Assembly (NCBI GenBank): GCA_023614405.1
Contig: CM042694.1
Coordinates: 483,201,392-483,265,391, forward strand
Direction of reading: 5' to 3'
Source of the DNA: Avena insularis
Lineage: Eukaryota > Streptophyta > Magnoliopsida > Poales > Poaceae
DNA: 64,000 nucleotides
Shown here: positions 54,065 to 64,000 of the stretch, in pieces
Numbering within the stretch: position 1 is the first letter of the stretch
How the letters are laid out: every line of letters starts with the position of its first letter
The notes under the pieces: generated by a model
Databases searched by the model: none
What the model was told of the DNA's origin: nothing
The model's input: the letters and a program-made list of their open reading frames with translations, nothing else
Made by a program: the position numbers and the translations under genes

Positions 54065-55117
54065 ATGGTTGGTTTCTTTGAAACTGAATCTTATTGGCAA
54101 GGTGGGTTCACGGAAGAACACAAATATTATTATAAGGAACACCGCTTGTCACAAAAAGGGAAACACTTATGGGAACAAAATGATAAATTATATACCATTG
54201 CTATAAACGTGTGCTCTACTTATAATGTTACTTATTGCTTTAATAAATCTTGTTGCTGCAGGAGGTACAAACACCTCCCTTTTCAATGTGAGTATAATGA
54301 TGATTTTACCATATCTTCTTATGTTAAGGGAAATTATGACTTTTATGATGTGGAACAAATTGAGGAATTTATTGCTTAGAAGGGTGCATTTGAACTTGCT
54401 AGTTTGCTTGAAAATATTGATGATTCAACTTATAAATATGAGGTTTATGGTATACTTAAATTTTTCTTTGATAATTACAAGGAAGAAAATGGCTATATTC
54501 TTGAATATATTAATAGATGCTTTCCACAAATGGAAGAGACTAATGCCTTGCAAGATCCTATGGAAGAAGAAATTGATGAACCTGAAATCTCATTAGATGA
54601 AAAAGAGGAGGAGAGTGATGAACAAAAGGAGGAATAATGGATTAGCTACCCATGCCTACCTTCTAATGAGAGTAACTCTTTATCCCTTACTTTATTTGAT
54701 TGTCCCCCATGCTTACTAAAGGATGATGAATGTTATGTTCCTGAGGATTCTTTTGAAAATGTTGATAATAAAGCTCTAGTGCTTGTAGATCATGAAAAGC
54801 ATGCTTTATGTGATAGTTATATTGTTGAGTTTATTCATGAGGCTACTAAAAATTATTATGAGAGAGGAAAATATGGTTGTAGAAGTTTTCATGGTATTGA
54901 AACATCTCTCTATGTGCTGAAAGTTTTGAAATTACACTTGTTTTATCTTCCTATACCAGTCACTTTGTTCTTTGCGAATTTATTTGCATACAAGATTCCT
55001 ATGCATAGGAAGTGGGTTAGACTTAAATGTGTTTTGAATTTGCTTCTTGATGCTCTCTTTTACTTCAATTCATATTTCTTATGTGAGCATCCTCTCAAAC
55101 TATCATGCCTAACTTAA
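54065..55117 (+). pseudogene. Unrecognised long ORF of X (about 350 codons, two stops)
   Basis: A single frame runs from MVGFFETESYWQGG (54065) to a stop at 55117, broken only by TAG at 54377 and TAA at 54635-54637. The N-terminal part is Tyr/His/Cys-rich (EEHKYYYKEHRLS, then a CCCRRYKHLPFQCEY cluster). The middle is very acidic (MEEEIDEPEISLDEKEEES). The C-terminal part has ALCDSYIVEFIHEATKNYYE, then KIPMHRKWVRLKCV with hydrophobic stretches before it. It resembles neither gag nor pol as I know them. It occupies the position of gag-pol just after the primer site. The C-terminal third is homologous to 59760-60094 of Y, so it is a conserved protein of these non-autonomous Gypsy families. Function unknown. 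Confidence 0.6.
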
Positions 55118-57055
55118 AGGCGTTAAAGAAAAGTACTTATTGGGAGATAACCCAAGAGTTTTAGATGAGTCTTGGAAGTTATTACTTCAGTAATAACCGC
55201 TCCTTATCCTTTTTATTTGCTTTTTGTGCCAAGAGTAACCTCTAATGAGAGAGAAGTAATGATTGGGAAAGTTGCTGTCCTGAAACAGATTTCTGTGCTT
55301 CACCGTAAAAATTCGTGTAAACTCTCTATACGTCCTTTTGAGGCGTGAAGTTTTGTGCTCCTGCCCCAGGTTGTTATCTAACTTTTGTTAGTTCAACACT
55401 TTTTGATTTGAGCAACAGAAGGTCTTCGAAATTTTTTGTCTTTACCTGCTGGTCTGTTTTGACAGATTTCTGTCTTTATTTGCATTTGCTTCTTGTTGGT
55501 TCCTTTTTGAGTTCTTTTGGGGAATTGAGCTTTTTGAGGGAAGTACTACAGTAGCTAGTGTTTTAATGGAAGTTTATTGGTGTTAGAACTGAACCTAAAT
55601 ACTTATTATCTTGAGTGCACTAATGTTGCTAATAAAGATTGTGTGAAGTTTTGTATGAAGGAAAAATTTCAGGTGTATGGAAGGAATGAGTAATGAGATG
55701 AAGGATGGAATAAAGCTCAAGCTTGGGGATGCCATGCGTGTCACCCCAAGAAATATCCAAGAAGTACAAGCGTCAAAGCTTGGGAATGCCCAAGGCATCC
55801 CCTTCTTCATCAATAAAAATCCCAGGTTTCTTCCAAACGCTTCATTTTTATTGTTTCATGCACAGTTGTGTTGTTCTTGGAGAGTCTTCTCTTTCGTTTT
55901 CGTTTTGGTTTTTCGTTTGCTTGGTTTTCTTAGTTTGCTTAATAAATTGGTTGGACCTCCTCTTTCATACATTGGTTTTCAAATAGTTTAGTTTGGTTTG
56001 GAAAAAGAGTAGGAAAGTTCATGCTTAAGTGGTAAAGAGAGCTTGTTTTTGACTGTGGCTTATGCTTTGTCATGTCATGCTTGATATTGTTTTGGCTTTA
56101 TGCTTAGTATTATTTGTTGTAGCATGACTTGTTATAAACAATTGAGATTGCTTAATGTGCCTTGGAAGAATCATGCGTTGTTTTAGCATATTAAAGCATA
56201 GTATAGTGGTATTCTCCTTTGATGCTTTATTTGGGATTGACTTGGCGCATGCTCACACCATGTTATGACTATCCCAAGTCACCATAAGCCTTTATGATCC
56301 TTTAGTTTTCAACTTGTAGTATCACGTTATGCTTTGATCAATGATGTTTTGTCGCTCTGCATGATTATGGCCATTATTGCTCTCCTAGTTTGTCGCTCCC
56401 AGTCTTTTGCTAGCCTCCACAACCAAGTATGAGTTCCACTCATGCATCCAACTCCCTAAACCAAGTTATTCTAAAGAGTCCACCATACCTACCTACTAGC
56501 ATATGTTATTCCAAGTATATTCATGTTTTTGTTTACCTTCCAAATTAAACTTGTTATGAGAAAACTAGTGATTAAAGCTCTCACGAACTTGATGGCACAC
56601 TTTACTTTTCTTGCCCTTAATAAACTTGAACCATTGTGTCGTCTATGTAGTATATGCTTGCACTTATATGTTGGGGATTAGCAGAACCATGTTGTCATGG
56701 GGAACGCTTTCAACATTGCGCTGGTACTTTGTACCTAGTTGATATCATGCTCTTTTGTCTATGGATGTCGTCGGTGTGAAATGAAAGGGGAGCTTGTAAG
56801 TCCATGGAGTTATGTATATGTGTTAGAGAAACGCCTGGGCCGCTGGTCTAATCCATGCTGACATGGTGGAAACCTGCAGCGTAACCATAATGAGCTGTCT
56901 ATGAAGCATTCTTCTTATAAAAATAAGAGTCCTATATTGAGAAAAAAATAGAAAAAGGAAAAAAGAGATTATGAAAAGAGGAAAGAGAGAAAAAAGACCA
57001 TATTCCCATGGTAAATAAGAAGATTGCTGAGATGCTCGTTGTCTGCTTGCCTTGT
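55118..57055 (+). other. X 3' non-coding region
   Basis: No gene. It aligns with 3590-5300 of X' through most of its length and ends abruptly at GCTTGCCTTGT where X' continues with CATTTTGATATGGGG; this is the Y insertion point. A purine-rich tract lies at about 56936-56998. Confidence 0.75.
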
Positions 57056-58558
57056 TGATACGTCCATTTTGCATCACTATTTTATGTCATAATTCACTAT
57101 TATGCATTGATATATTTCGTATTGAGAGGTGATACTTATGTTATTTCATCTGTTTTTGCATGGTTGATGACTTTTGGAGCATGGACCGCTGCAGCCAGGA
57201 TTCTGATGGAAAAGGTGCTGTTTGGAGGCAAAATTCGCGAAGATCAGAAAATCTGGGAAAATACATGGAAAATCCTATTTTTCCAGAAGACGAAGGAAGC
57301 CAAAAGGAGGGCTGGAGATGGGCCACAGGGGGCCCACACCACCCCCTGGCGCGGGCCAGCCTAGGCCGCGCCACCAGGTGGTGTGGCCGCCCTGTTCCAC
57401 CTCTGGCACTCCCCTATGGCGTATATTATCCTCCCAAAACCCTAAGACTCGGGAAGCAACCACAGAAAGATTCCGCCGCCTCTGCGGGGCGGAAAACACC
57501 GAGAGAGAAAGATCTCTCCGGTAGACAGATTTCTACCGGGGGAATTCCTTCTCGGAGGGGGAGATCGTCGCCATCAACACCACCATCAAGCTGGACTTCA
57601 TCGGGATCATCATCAGCACCCTCATCATCATCAGCACCCTCATCACCATCTCCATATTGCTGTAACAATTGGGTTGAATCTTGCATAGTTCATAGGGGAA
57701 ACTTTCCCGCTGTTGATTACTCTTTGTAGTTGATGCTATTGAGTGAACCATTGAATTATAGTTTATGTTCAGATTGTTATACATCATTATTCCATCTCTG
57801 ATCATGATCCATATGATGTCTTGTGAGTAGTTCGTTTTGTTCTTGAGGACATGCGAGAAGTCATGTTGTTAGTAGTGGAGTTATGTTGAGAAAGATTCAA
57901 TAGTTTGATATTTAAGTTGTGGTGTACTTCTTTTAGTGGTGTCATGTGAACGTCGACTACATGACACTTCACCTATATGGGCCTAGGGGAATGCATTGTG
58001 TATTTGGCTACTAATCGTAGGGGTTGCCGAAGTGATAGAAACCTGAACCCCCATTAGGAAACCATTGCACAAGGGACGTAAGGGTCTTAGAGTTTAAAGT
58101 TGTGGTTAGGTTTCTACCTTAAATACTTTCTTGTACTTACGGATGTTTGCAAGGGGTATAATCACAAGTATGTATTAGTCCTAGGAAGGTCGGTACATTA
58201 GCACAGGTTCACCCACACAACACTTAGCAAGCTAAAGAAGATTAATCAACTATATGAAGCGAAAGCACTTGACAGTCTTTCCATGTGTCCTCGAGAACGT
58301 TTGGTCATCTTAAGTAATACAACTGGCTTGTCCTTTGCTGCATAAAGGATTGGGCCACTTGCTACATTTATTCCTACTGTCTTTTATTTACTCAGTTTGT
58401 TTACTTGCTTTATCAAAAACCCTAAAAATCCATTTGCTAAGTATTTGCAGAGAATTCCTGATCCATACCACTAGCCAGCACCTTCTGCTCCTCGTTGGGT
58501 TCGACACTCTTACTTATCGAAAATACTGCGATACACCCCCTATACTTGTGGGTCATCA
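57056..58558 (+). repeat. Y 5' LTR
   Basis: 1503 bp, TGATACGTCCATTTTGCATC to GTGGGTCATCA. The start is repeated at 63603. The last about 60 bp are like the X LTR end, the body is different. Confidence 0.88.
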
Positions 58559-58585
58559 AGACTATTTTCGCCGCTGTTGGGGAGT
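58559..58585 (+). other. Y primer binding site region (degenerate)
   Basis: AGACTATTTTCGCCGCTGTT then GGGGAG corresponds to the X layout (AGACTATTTTCTAGCGCCG) but with a short deletion in the tRNA-Asp match. Confidence 0.55.
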
Positions 58586-58670
58586 GAAGCACTATTGGAG
58601 AGTGGAACTGGTAAAGGAAACTTCTACTATGAGTATTGTTTACTTCTGCTAGTTGCTTTATTTTCGTTAT

Positions 58671-59588
58671 GGATAATTCGCTGAGTTTCTTATTTGGTAA
58701 TGCTACTACCACTGCTAAGGTAGTAGAAAAGCCACCACCTGCTGAGAATGGTGTTTTTAAATACCTACAAGAATTATTGATCGTGTTATGGATAACTACT
58801 ATGTTGGGGATGGAACTGTCCATCTCGGTGATCATTTACTCTTTATACACGAATTATGCGGGTTGTTCAAGTGTGCAAGTATTACTATAGATCAAGTTAA
58901 GAAGAAGTTATTCTCATTATCTCTGAAAGGAAGAGCTGAGGAATGGTATAAGCTGTTGAAGAATGGTCAAGCTCTGGAATGGGAGGAAATAGTACCTCTC
59001 TTTTATTCAAAGTTTTATCCTCCTAGTGAGATCCATAAAGATCGGAATCAAATATACAACTTTTGGCCTCTTGATGGAGAGAGTACAACTCAAGCTTGGG
59101 GGAGATTGAAGTTACTAATGCTCAAATGTCCCATTCATGAGCTCCCCAACAATATTATTATCAATAACTTTTATGCAAGGCTCCCTCTACATGATAAGGA
59201 TTTATTGGATGCTTCTTGTGCTGGATCATTCACTCGCATGGAAGAAGAAGCTAAATTGGATCTTCTGGACCGTATTCAAGACAATGCTGAAGCTTGGGAG
59301 AATGACAAAGGTAGAAAGTCAGGTATAAACTATGATTATGAATGCATTGAATATTTTATGGGAACTGATGACTTTCAAAATATTAAAAATGCTTATGGTC
59401 TAGACTCTCAAGCTATTGCTTCTTATTTTAAGGCTTTTGCTTCCTATATTGAAGTGCCTAAAAAGAAGTGGAATAAGTATCATGAACCTTATAAAGATAT
59501 TACTAAGAGTGTTCCTGCAAGAAATACTGAAGTTTATACTGCTAATCATGTCTTACCTGAACCTTATATTGAGAAAATGCCTTACTAA
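58671..59588 (+). pseudogene. gag: Y gag
   Basis: Capsid protein of the element. The start MDNSLSFLFGNATTTA at 58671 is followed by PPPAENGVFKYLQE. A one-base shift near 58773 moves the frame to RVMDNYYVGDGTVHLGDHLL. The rest is open for 266 codons with a clear Retrotrans_gag domain: KKLFSLSLKGRAEEWYKLL, EWEEIVPLFYSKFYPPSEIH, YNFWPLDGESTTQAWGRLK and LPNNIIINNFYARL. It ends EPYIEKMPY at 59588. This gag type is shared by many grass Gypsy families with the tRNA-Asp primer. No zinc knuckle is evident. Apart from the shift, it looks well preserved. It could still have provided particles before the shift arose. Confidence 0.88.
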
Positions 59589-59698
59589 GATAAAGGAACA
59601 TTCTATGCTAGCTAGTATGGTTAATGAAAGTACACATAAAACTATTGAACCTGATAAACAAATGGTTGATGAACCTATAATAGCAAATGTGAAAGAAT

Positions 59699-60094
59699 TT
59701 GTTACTAAATATGAAGAAGAGGGACACACTATCCTCTGATATTGTTTCACATAGTAGTGTTATGAGAGCTAGTATTCCTATGTTTTTTGTTAGAATAAGT
59801 GATCATTGCTATGATGGTCTTTGTGATAGTTATATTTTTAAGTTTATGCATGATACTGAAAGTTACTATGAGAGAGGGAAAAGTGTTCTTATGTATCTCA
59901 ATAATATCAAGTTTCCTCGTTTTATGCTGAGAGTTTTTATGTTGCACTTCTTTTTCCTTCCTATGCTTGTAACCTCTGGTTTCAACAACTTGTTTGTTTA
60001 CAAAATTCCCTTGCATAGGAAGTGGGTTAGACTTAAATGCGTGTATTTTTGCTTCTTAATGCTCCCTTTCACCTCAATTCATATTCTTATGTGA
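59699..60094 (+). pseudogene. Y short ORF: protease start joined to X-type C-terminus
   Basis: The frame reads ASIPMFFVRISDHCYDGLCD, which resembles the start of the Gypsy protease up to the catalytic Asp. It then turns into SYIFKFMHDTESYYERGK and KIPLHRKWVRLKCV, the C-terminal domain of the X ORF (ALCDSYIVEFIHEATKNYYE). The switch falls at a shared LCD. It therefore looks like an in-frame fusion produced by recombination or deletion. It starts after a linker (MLLNMKKRDTLSSDIVS) that is probably out of frame with the upstream gag. No complete protease remains. Hydrophobic stretch MLHFFFLPMLVTSGF may be membrane-like. Confidence 0.5.
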
Positions 60095-61172
60095 GCATCT
60101 TCAAAATTATCATAGCCATCTTAATGGCTATAAAGAAAGAGCTTTTTGGGAGACAACCCAATTTGTTTTTTCCTTCAGTTTGTTTTTGTTTCTTTGAGTC
60201 TTGGAAGTTATTACCTCGGTAATAACCGCTCCTTATCCGTTTTGTTTGGTTTTTGTGTCAAGATCAACCTCTAATGAGAGAGAAGTAAGATTTGGGGAAG
60301 TTGCTGTCCCGAAACAGATTTTTCTGCTTCACCGTAAATATTCGTGAGAGATCTCTGTATGTCGGATTGAGCTGTAATTTTTTGTGCTTCTGAATCAGGT
60401 TGTTGTTTAACTTTCGTTAGTTTTGCACTTTTTGATTTGATCAACATAAGATTTTCAAAAAAAATTATCTTTAACTTCTGGTCTGTTTTGACAGAATTTG
60501 CCACTTTTGCATTTGCTTTTTTATTCGATTTCCTTTTTGAATTATTTTTGGGTTTTCGGAAGGAGTTGCTACAGTAGCTTATGTTTTGATGGTTTTCAGT
60601 TGAAGTTGGACTCAAAAGGTTTTATCACTTCATTTATACTAATGTTGCTAATGAGGACTGTGTGAAGTTTTGGGTGAAAGAAATTTCCAGGAAGTGGAGA
60701 TAATGGTGTAATAAGGAAGAGAAAGGTTTTATGACTCAAGTATTAAGTGTATGAAGATGAAGATGTTGATGTTATTCAAGCGGTGACTCCGGAATAATCT
60801 ACTAGATACCAAATTCAGAGACCTGCAGAGTCCGTTTTCAAATAGGTAATAGTTCTGGTAAGAAAAGTTCCGCGAAAATACTATCCAACTATATTTTTGC
60901 AGTTTTCAGACAATAAGGAAAGTTATGAAGCAAAAAAGGGACAGAAACGGAGCCAGGGTGGCTCACACCACCCTGTGGCGTGGGCCCACCCCTGGCCGCG
61001 CCACCAGGTGGTGAGTCCACCCCGGACTCTGCCTCCGACTCGTTTTCTCCCAGTAACTTCCTTTTGTTATGAAACTTCATAATATATAATCCCCCAGAGC
61101 CCCCGAGGTTCGTATATCGTGTTTTCGTCGTGTTTTTGTTTCGATCTGTTTCTGCCAAGGAGAGTCCCAGTT
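60095..61172 (+). other. Y spacer between the two ORFs
   Basis: Mostly non-coding. 60130-60660 corresponds to the X and X' region around 55130-55640 and 3600-3880. A GC-rich piece at 60950-61050 (CACCAGGTGGTGAGTCCACC nearby) resembles one in Z at 16790-16860. Confidence 0.5.
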
Positions 61173-61183
61173 TTGGAGCCACA

Positions 61184-61684
61184 ATGTCTTCCATTGGATC
61201 AGCCAAGGGAGATTCCTTAAAAGATATCATCAACCCATACATGAGAGAGTTGAAGATTCATCCCAAGGAGTTGTTGCTTGAAGATGGGGAGGTCCGGATA
61301 AAAGAGGTTCAAGGCCCTAAAGGTGAAGGAAGTCTGGAGGATAGGATGGAAGCACTGGAGCAAGAAGTCTTTAGGTACAAGAAGATGGTGGAACGCGAAG
61401 TGGATATCATCCATAAGATTTGTTCCGAACTTATCACCGGGCACCAAGAGGAGACAGCTGAGCTCAAGGATGAAGTCCTCTCACTCTGCCAAACAACCAA
61501 CGAACTGCAAGCACAGCTCTACGATGTTCAGAATCAAAACTGTGAGTATGAGGTTAGGTTTAAACGCATAAGTGCTTCTGCAAGTTTCAGGATGCTAGAG
61601 ACCACGATGTCCTTTGTTGATGGGAAGCCCTTACCCTGGAAGTCGGACGATGATGAGAGAACACCACCACCACCGAAGGAGTAA
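61184..61684 (+). CDS. Coiled-coil ORF of Y
   Basis: Open frame of 166 codons from MSSIGSAKGDSLKDIINPY (ATG at 61184; the frame is open 18 codons further upstream). The N-terminal part is acidic; the middle is a long predicted coiled coil (EDRMEALEQEVFRYKKMVE and on through LKDEVLSLCQTTNELQAQL). The C-terminal tail is DDDERTPPPPKE. There is no zinc site or catalytic motif. It has no stop, which is unusual for this element. It takes the same place as the 358-codon ORF of Z, between the pol region and the 3' non-coding region, but the two proteins do not look homologous. Similar coiled-coil ORFs occur in other grass non-autonomous Gypsy elements. Function unknown. Confidence 0.6.
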   Translation: MSSIGSAKGDSLKDIINPYMRELKIHPKELLLEDGEVRIKEVQGPKGEGSLEDRMEALEQEVFRYKKMVEREVDIIHKICSELITGHQEETAELKDEVLSLCQTTNELQAQLYDVQNQNCEYEVRFKRISASASFRMLETTMSFVDGKPLPWKSDDDERTPPPPKE

Positions 61685-63589
61685 TTCGTCATCAGGTTTG
61701 GCATCCCCTTGGTTTGTTCCAAGCTTGGAGGAGTGTCGCAGTATCACATCACTATCTTCTATCTTTTTACCCTTATTAGTAGAGTCATATCATGAATAGA
61801 GAAGTTATTATGTAGTATGCTTTGCATTATGGAAGTGTCCTCTCTCTCGTTAGATATGTATCCCTTGGTGTGAGTTGCCGTTATGGATTATTAATGAGAA
61901 GTTCTATCATTTACTCTTTTGCATAGCTTTTATTAGTTTTCAATTCGTGGTTATATGATTGATCTTGTTGTTAGTATTCGTATCACTTTGGGATCATTGA
62001 GTTAATTTAGTTGGTTTTGGCAAACCTGGCTCCGTCAGTAGCAACACTATTTTTGAGAGTTGAAAGAAAAGATAAAAGTACTCAAAAGAAAAATTATTTC
62101 ATCATCTTTCTTTCTTGATTTGCTCATAAGTTTAGTATTCTCTAGTTAAGATCTTTTATGCTTCCAAGGAAGATTGCATGTTTGTTTTTATCACTTGTAT
62201 GTTTGCTTGTTTCCTTCAACTCTTGTACTTGCTACCCAGCCTTGCTAGCCAAAAACTTGTACCGAGAGAGAATTCTTCTTGTGCATCCACTCCTTAAAAC
62301 CAAAACCTTTGCCATTTATGTCCACCATACCTACCTATTAGCATTATTGCTATTCCAAGTAAATTCTTGTTTTATCTACCTCCCAAATTAAACTTGTTAT
62401 GTGAAAATTAGTGATTAAAGCTCTCACGAACTTGATGGCACACTTTACTTTTCTTGCATTTAATAACCTGAACCATTGGGTCCTTCTTTGTTGCGTATAT
62501 GCTTGCGCTTTATGAGTTGAAGTTAGCAGAACCATGTATCATGGGGAACGCTTTCAACATCATTGGTACTTTGTACCTAGTTGATATCATGTTCTTTTGC
62601 TTATGGATCCCGGTGGTGTGAAATAAAAGGGAAACTTGTAAGATCATGGAGTTCATATGTGTGTTAGAGAAACGTCTGGGCCACTAGCCTAAGCCATGCC
62701 TAATCATGGTGGAAACTTGCAGCATAACTATAGTGAGCGTTCTATGAAGCATCCTCAATAAAAACCTATGCAAATAGCAAATAAAAATATCGTTGAGATG
62801 CTCATTGTCTGCTTGCCTTGTCATTTTGATTATGGGATAACTCCTATATCATGTGCAAGTGGTACCCTATTGGCGGTTCTCAATGATACACGTGTATTTA
62901 CAATGACAAGAGCTTACTCGTGACTGAAGTTGAGTAGCATGAGGTTCGGTACTCGTGAGTAAGGGGCATGAGATTTCAACTTATAACTTGTCAAGCATAT
63001 TCTCTTAGTTGTGTCACTTTAACCTTAATCACCAAAAGATGCCTATGATAGGGGCAATGAGAGCTGAAAGCTAGTAAGTATCATAATTTTTGGGAGCTCT
63101 TTATGAGACTTGCAATCCCTGCTTCCCTCAGCGAAGGGCCTTTCTTTTACTTTTTAGTTGAGTCAGTAAACCTACTCCCTTCTATCTCAGCAAGTATTTT
63201 GAGTTTTTGTGTTTCATTCATTCATATGATGATTTATTCAATCATGTTTCTTATGTTCCTTGTTTTGCACATTGCTCTTATCTTGATGTTTACTACTTTG
63301 AAAGCTATCATTGAAAACCAGCTATTTGTGAACTCCAGCAAATTATCAACTATTCTTCGACCAAGAGCTAAGTTTGCCATTACCAATTATGATTTACTTT
63401 ATGTATCTTTATTGTGTTTCCTTTACTCATTGCAAGTTGAGTTATATAATAGTGAGTTGTCTTCTATTATGATCTATGTAATGATGAATGTGATGCTTCT
63501 TGTCCGTATTCTTTTATCGACTCTTCACTCCATAAACCTGAGGCCATGTTTATTGAGCTCAGTTTCGCTTGGGGACAAGCAAAGTCTAA
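61685..63589 (+). other. Y 3' non-coding region
   Basis: Shares long blocks with X' and X, for example around 62400-62560 and 62640-62830, and continues past the point where X is cut by Y. The homopurine tract present in X', X and Z is missing here. The 178-codon open stretch at 63103-63639 crosses into the LTR and is not credible. Confidence 0.65.
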
Positions 63590-63602
63590 GCTTGGGGGGA
63601 GT
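63590..63602 (+). other. Y polypurine tract
   Basis: AAGCTTGGGGGGAGT-type sequence lies directly before the 3' LTR start, the expected plus-strand primer. Confidence 0.8.
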
Positions 63603-64000
63603 TGATACGTCCATTTTGCATCACTATTCTATGTCATAATTCAGTATTATTCATTGATATATTTCATATTGAGAGGTGATACTTATGTTATTTCATCTGT
63701 TTTTGCATGGTTGATGACTTTTGGAGCATGGACAGCTGCAGCCAGGATTCTGATGGAAAAGGTGCTGTTTGGAGGCAAAATTCGCGAAGATCAGAAAATC
63801 CGAGAAAATACACGGAAAATCCTATTTTTCCAGAAGACGAAGGAAGCCAGAAGGGGGCTGGAGATGGGCCACAGGGGGCCCACACCACCCCCTGGCGCGG
63901 GCCAGCCTAGGCCGCGCCACCAGGTGGTGTGGCCGCCCTGGTCCACCCCTGGCACTCCCCTCTGGCGTATATTATCCTCCCGAAACCCTAAGACTAGGGG
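63603..64000 (+). repeat. Y 3' LTR, cut by the window end
   Basis: 398 bp matching 57056-57454 with about 15 substitutions and no clear indel. Confidence 0.88.

Larger units (their letters stand above)
52455..57055 (+). mobile_element. Non-autonomous Gypsy element X in R, cut by Y
   Basis: 5' LTR (52455-53869), a tRNA-Asp primer site, a long unrecognised ORF and the 3' non-coding region shared with X', Y and Z. No RT, RNaseH or INT. The element stops at 57055, where Y begins. Its own polypurine tract and 3' LTR should lie beyond Y, outside the window. X' is a close relative: LTR starts and 3' regions align over most of their length. Confidence 0.82.
57056..64000 (+). mobile_element. Non-autonomous Gypsy element Y in X, runs off the window
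   Basis: 5' LTR (57056-58558), degenerate primer site, gag, a small ORF, a coiled-coil ORF, a 3' non-coding region, polypurine tract and the first 398 bp of the 3' LTR (63603 onward). It has no RT, RNaseH or INT. About 15 differences in 398 bp between the two LTR starts suggest a much younger insertion than G. The right end and duplication are outside the window. Confidence 0.85.

Noticed and set aside
63103..63639. 178-codon hydrophobic frame
   Set aside because: It crosses the polypurine tract and the LTR start of Y, so it cannot be a real gene of the element; its hydrophobicity follows from T-rich sequence.
1..64000. CRISPR arrays or prokaryotic operons
   Set aside because: No spaced direct repeats and no ribosome binding sites; all protein motifs are those of plant transposable elements.

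Overview
This window is grass nuclear intergenic DNA built almost entirely from nested transposable elements. I see no intact host gene. The organism is most likely a pooid grass (wheat/barley/rye, oat or ryegrass group). The grounds are Gypsy families whose LTRs begin TGATACG, a Gypsy element with a spliced antisense gene, a Reina-type chromovirus, a Cassandra TRIM, Stowaway and Mutator-type MITEs and Helitron ends. Species cannot be fixed from the sequence alone.

Left block, 1-34469. The outermost layer is a decayed copia-like LTR element (C; gag remnant near 1 kb, 3' LTR ending at 34469). Gypsy element G (1963-31547) is inserted in it, with 5-bp target duplication TTAGG on both sides. G has LTRs, a tRNA-Asp-like primer site, gag, PR-RT-RNaseH-INT remnants, and an antisense intron-containing gene between pol and the 3' LTR. 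Two further elements sit 47 bp apart in G's gag. X' (3355-7415; GAGCG/GAGCA) is a deleted Gypsy. Z (7463-20109, minus strand; ATGGT/ATGGT) is an Athila-like Gypsy with a protease fragment and a downstream envelope-position ORF. The 3' LTR of Z holds a 3.3-kb solo LTR (7570-11690; ACAAC/ACAAC). That solo LTR contains a complete Cassandra TRIM (10875-11641; GGATG/GGATG) whose LTRs carry 5S-rRNA-derived sequence. The other LTR of Z is fused head-on to an inverted LTR copy, giving a palindrome of about 2.5 kb. Removing X' and Z restores a continuous gag reading frame in G, which confirms this layering.

Middle block, 34470-47600. This is AT-rich and older. It holds a LINE reverse-transcriptase/zf-RVT pseudogene, a MULE MITE with a perfect 9-bp duplication (39057-39867), a 64-bp tandem repeat, a Helitron-like element (44026-45538) with a Stowaway inside, a minus-strand retroposon with a 13-14-bp duplication (45863-46584), two Stowaway copies in all, and a small 184-bp MITE. 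Some GC-rich patches remain unexplained.

Right block, 47601-64000. A Reina-like Gypsy (R; gag, PR, RT, RNaseH, INT, all damaged) is cut at 52454 by Gypsy X. X is cut at 57055 by Gypsy Y, which runs off the window. X and Y lack reverse transcriptase and look non-autonomous. X carries a long unrecognised ORF. Y has gag, a short ORF homologous to the C-terminus of the X ORF, and a coiled-coil ORF. X', X, Y and Z share a long 3' non-coding region, so they form one group of related Gypsy families, probably mobilised by autonomous relatives. Element boundaries come from reading LTR ends, primer sites, polypurine tracts and target duplications directly; family names come from recognised protein motifs.
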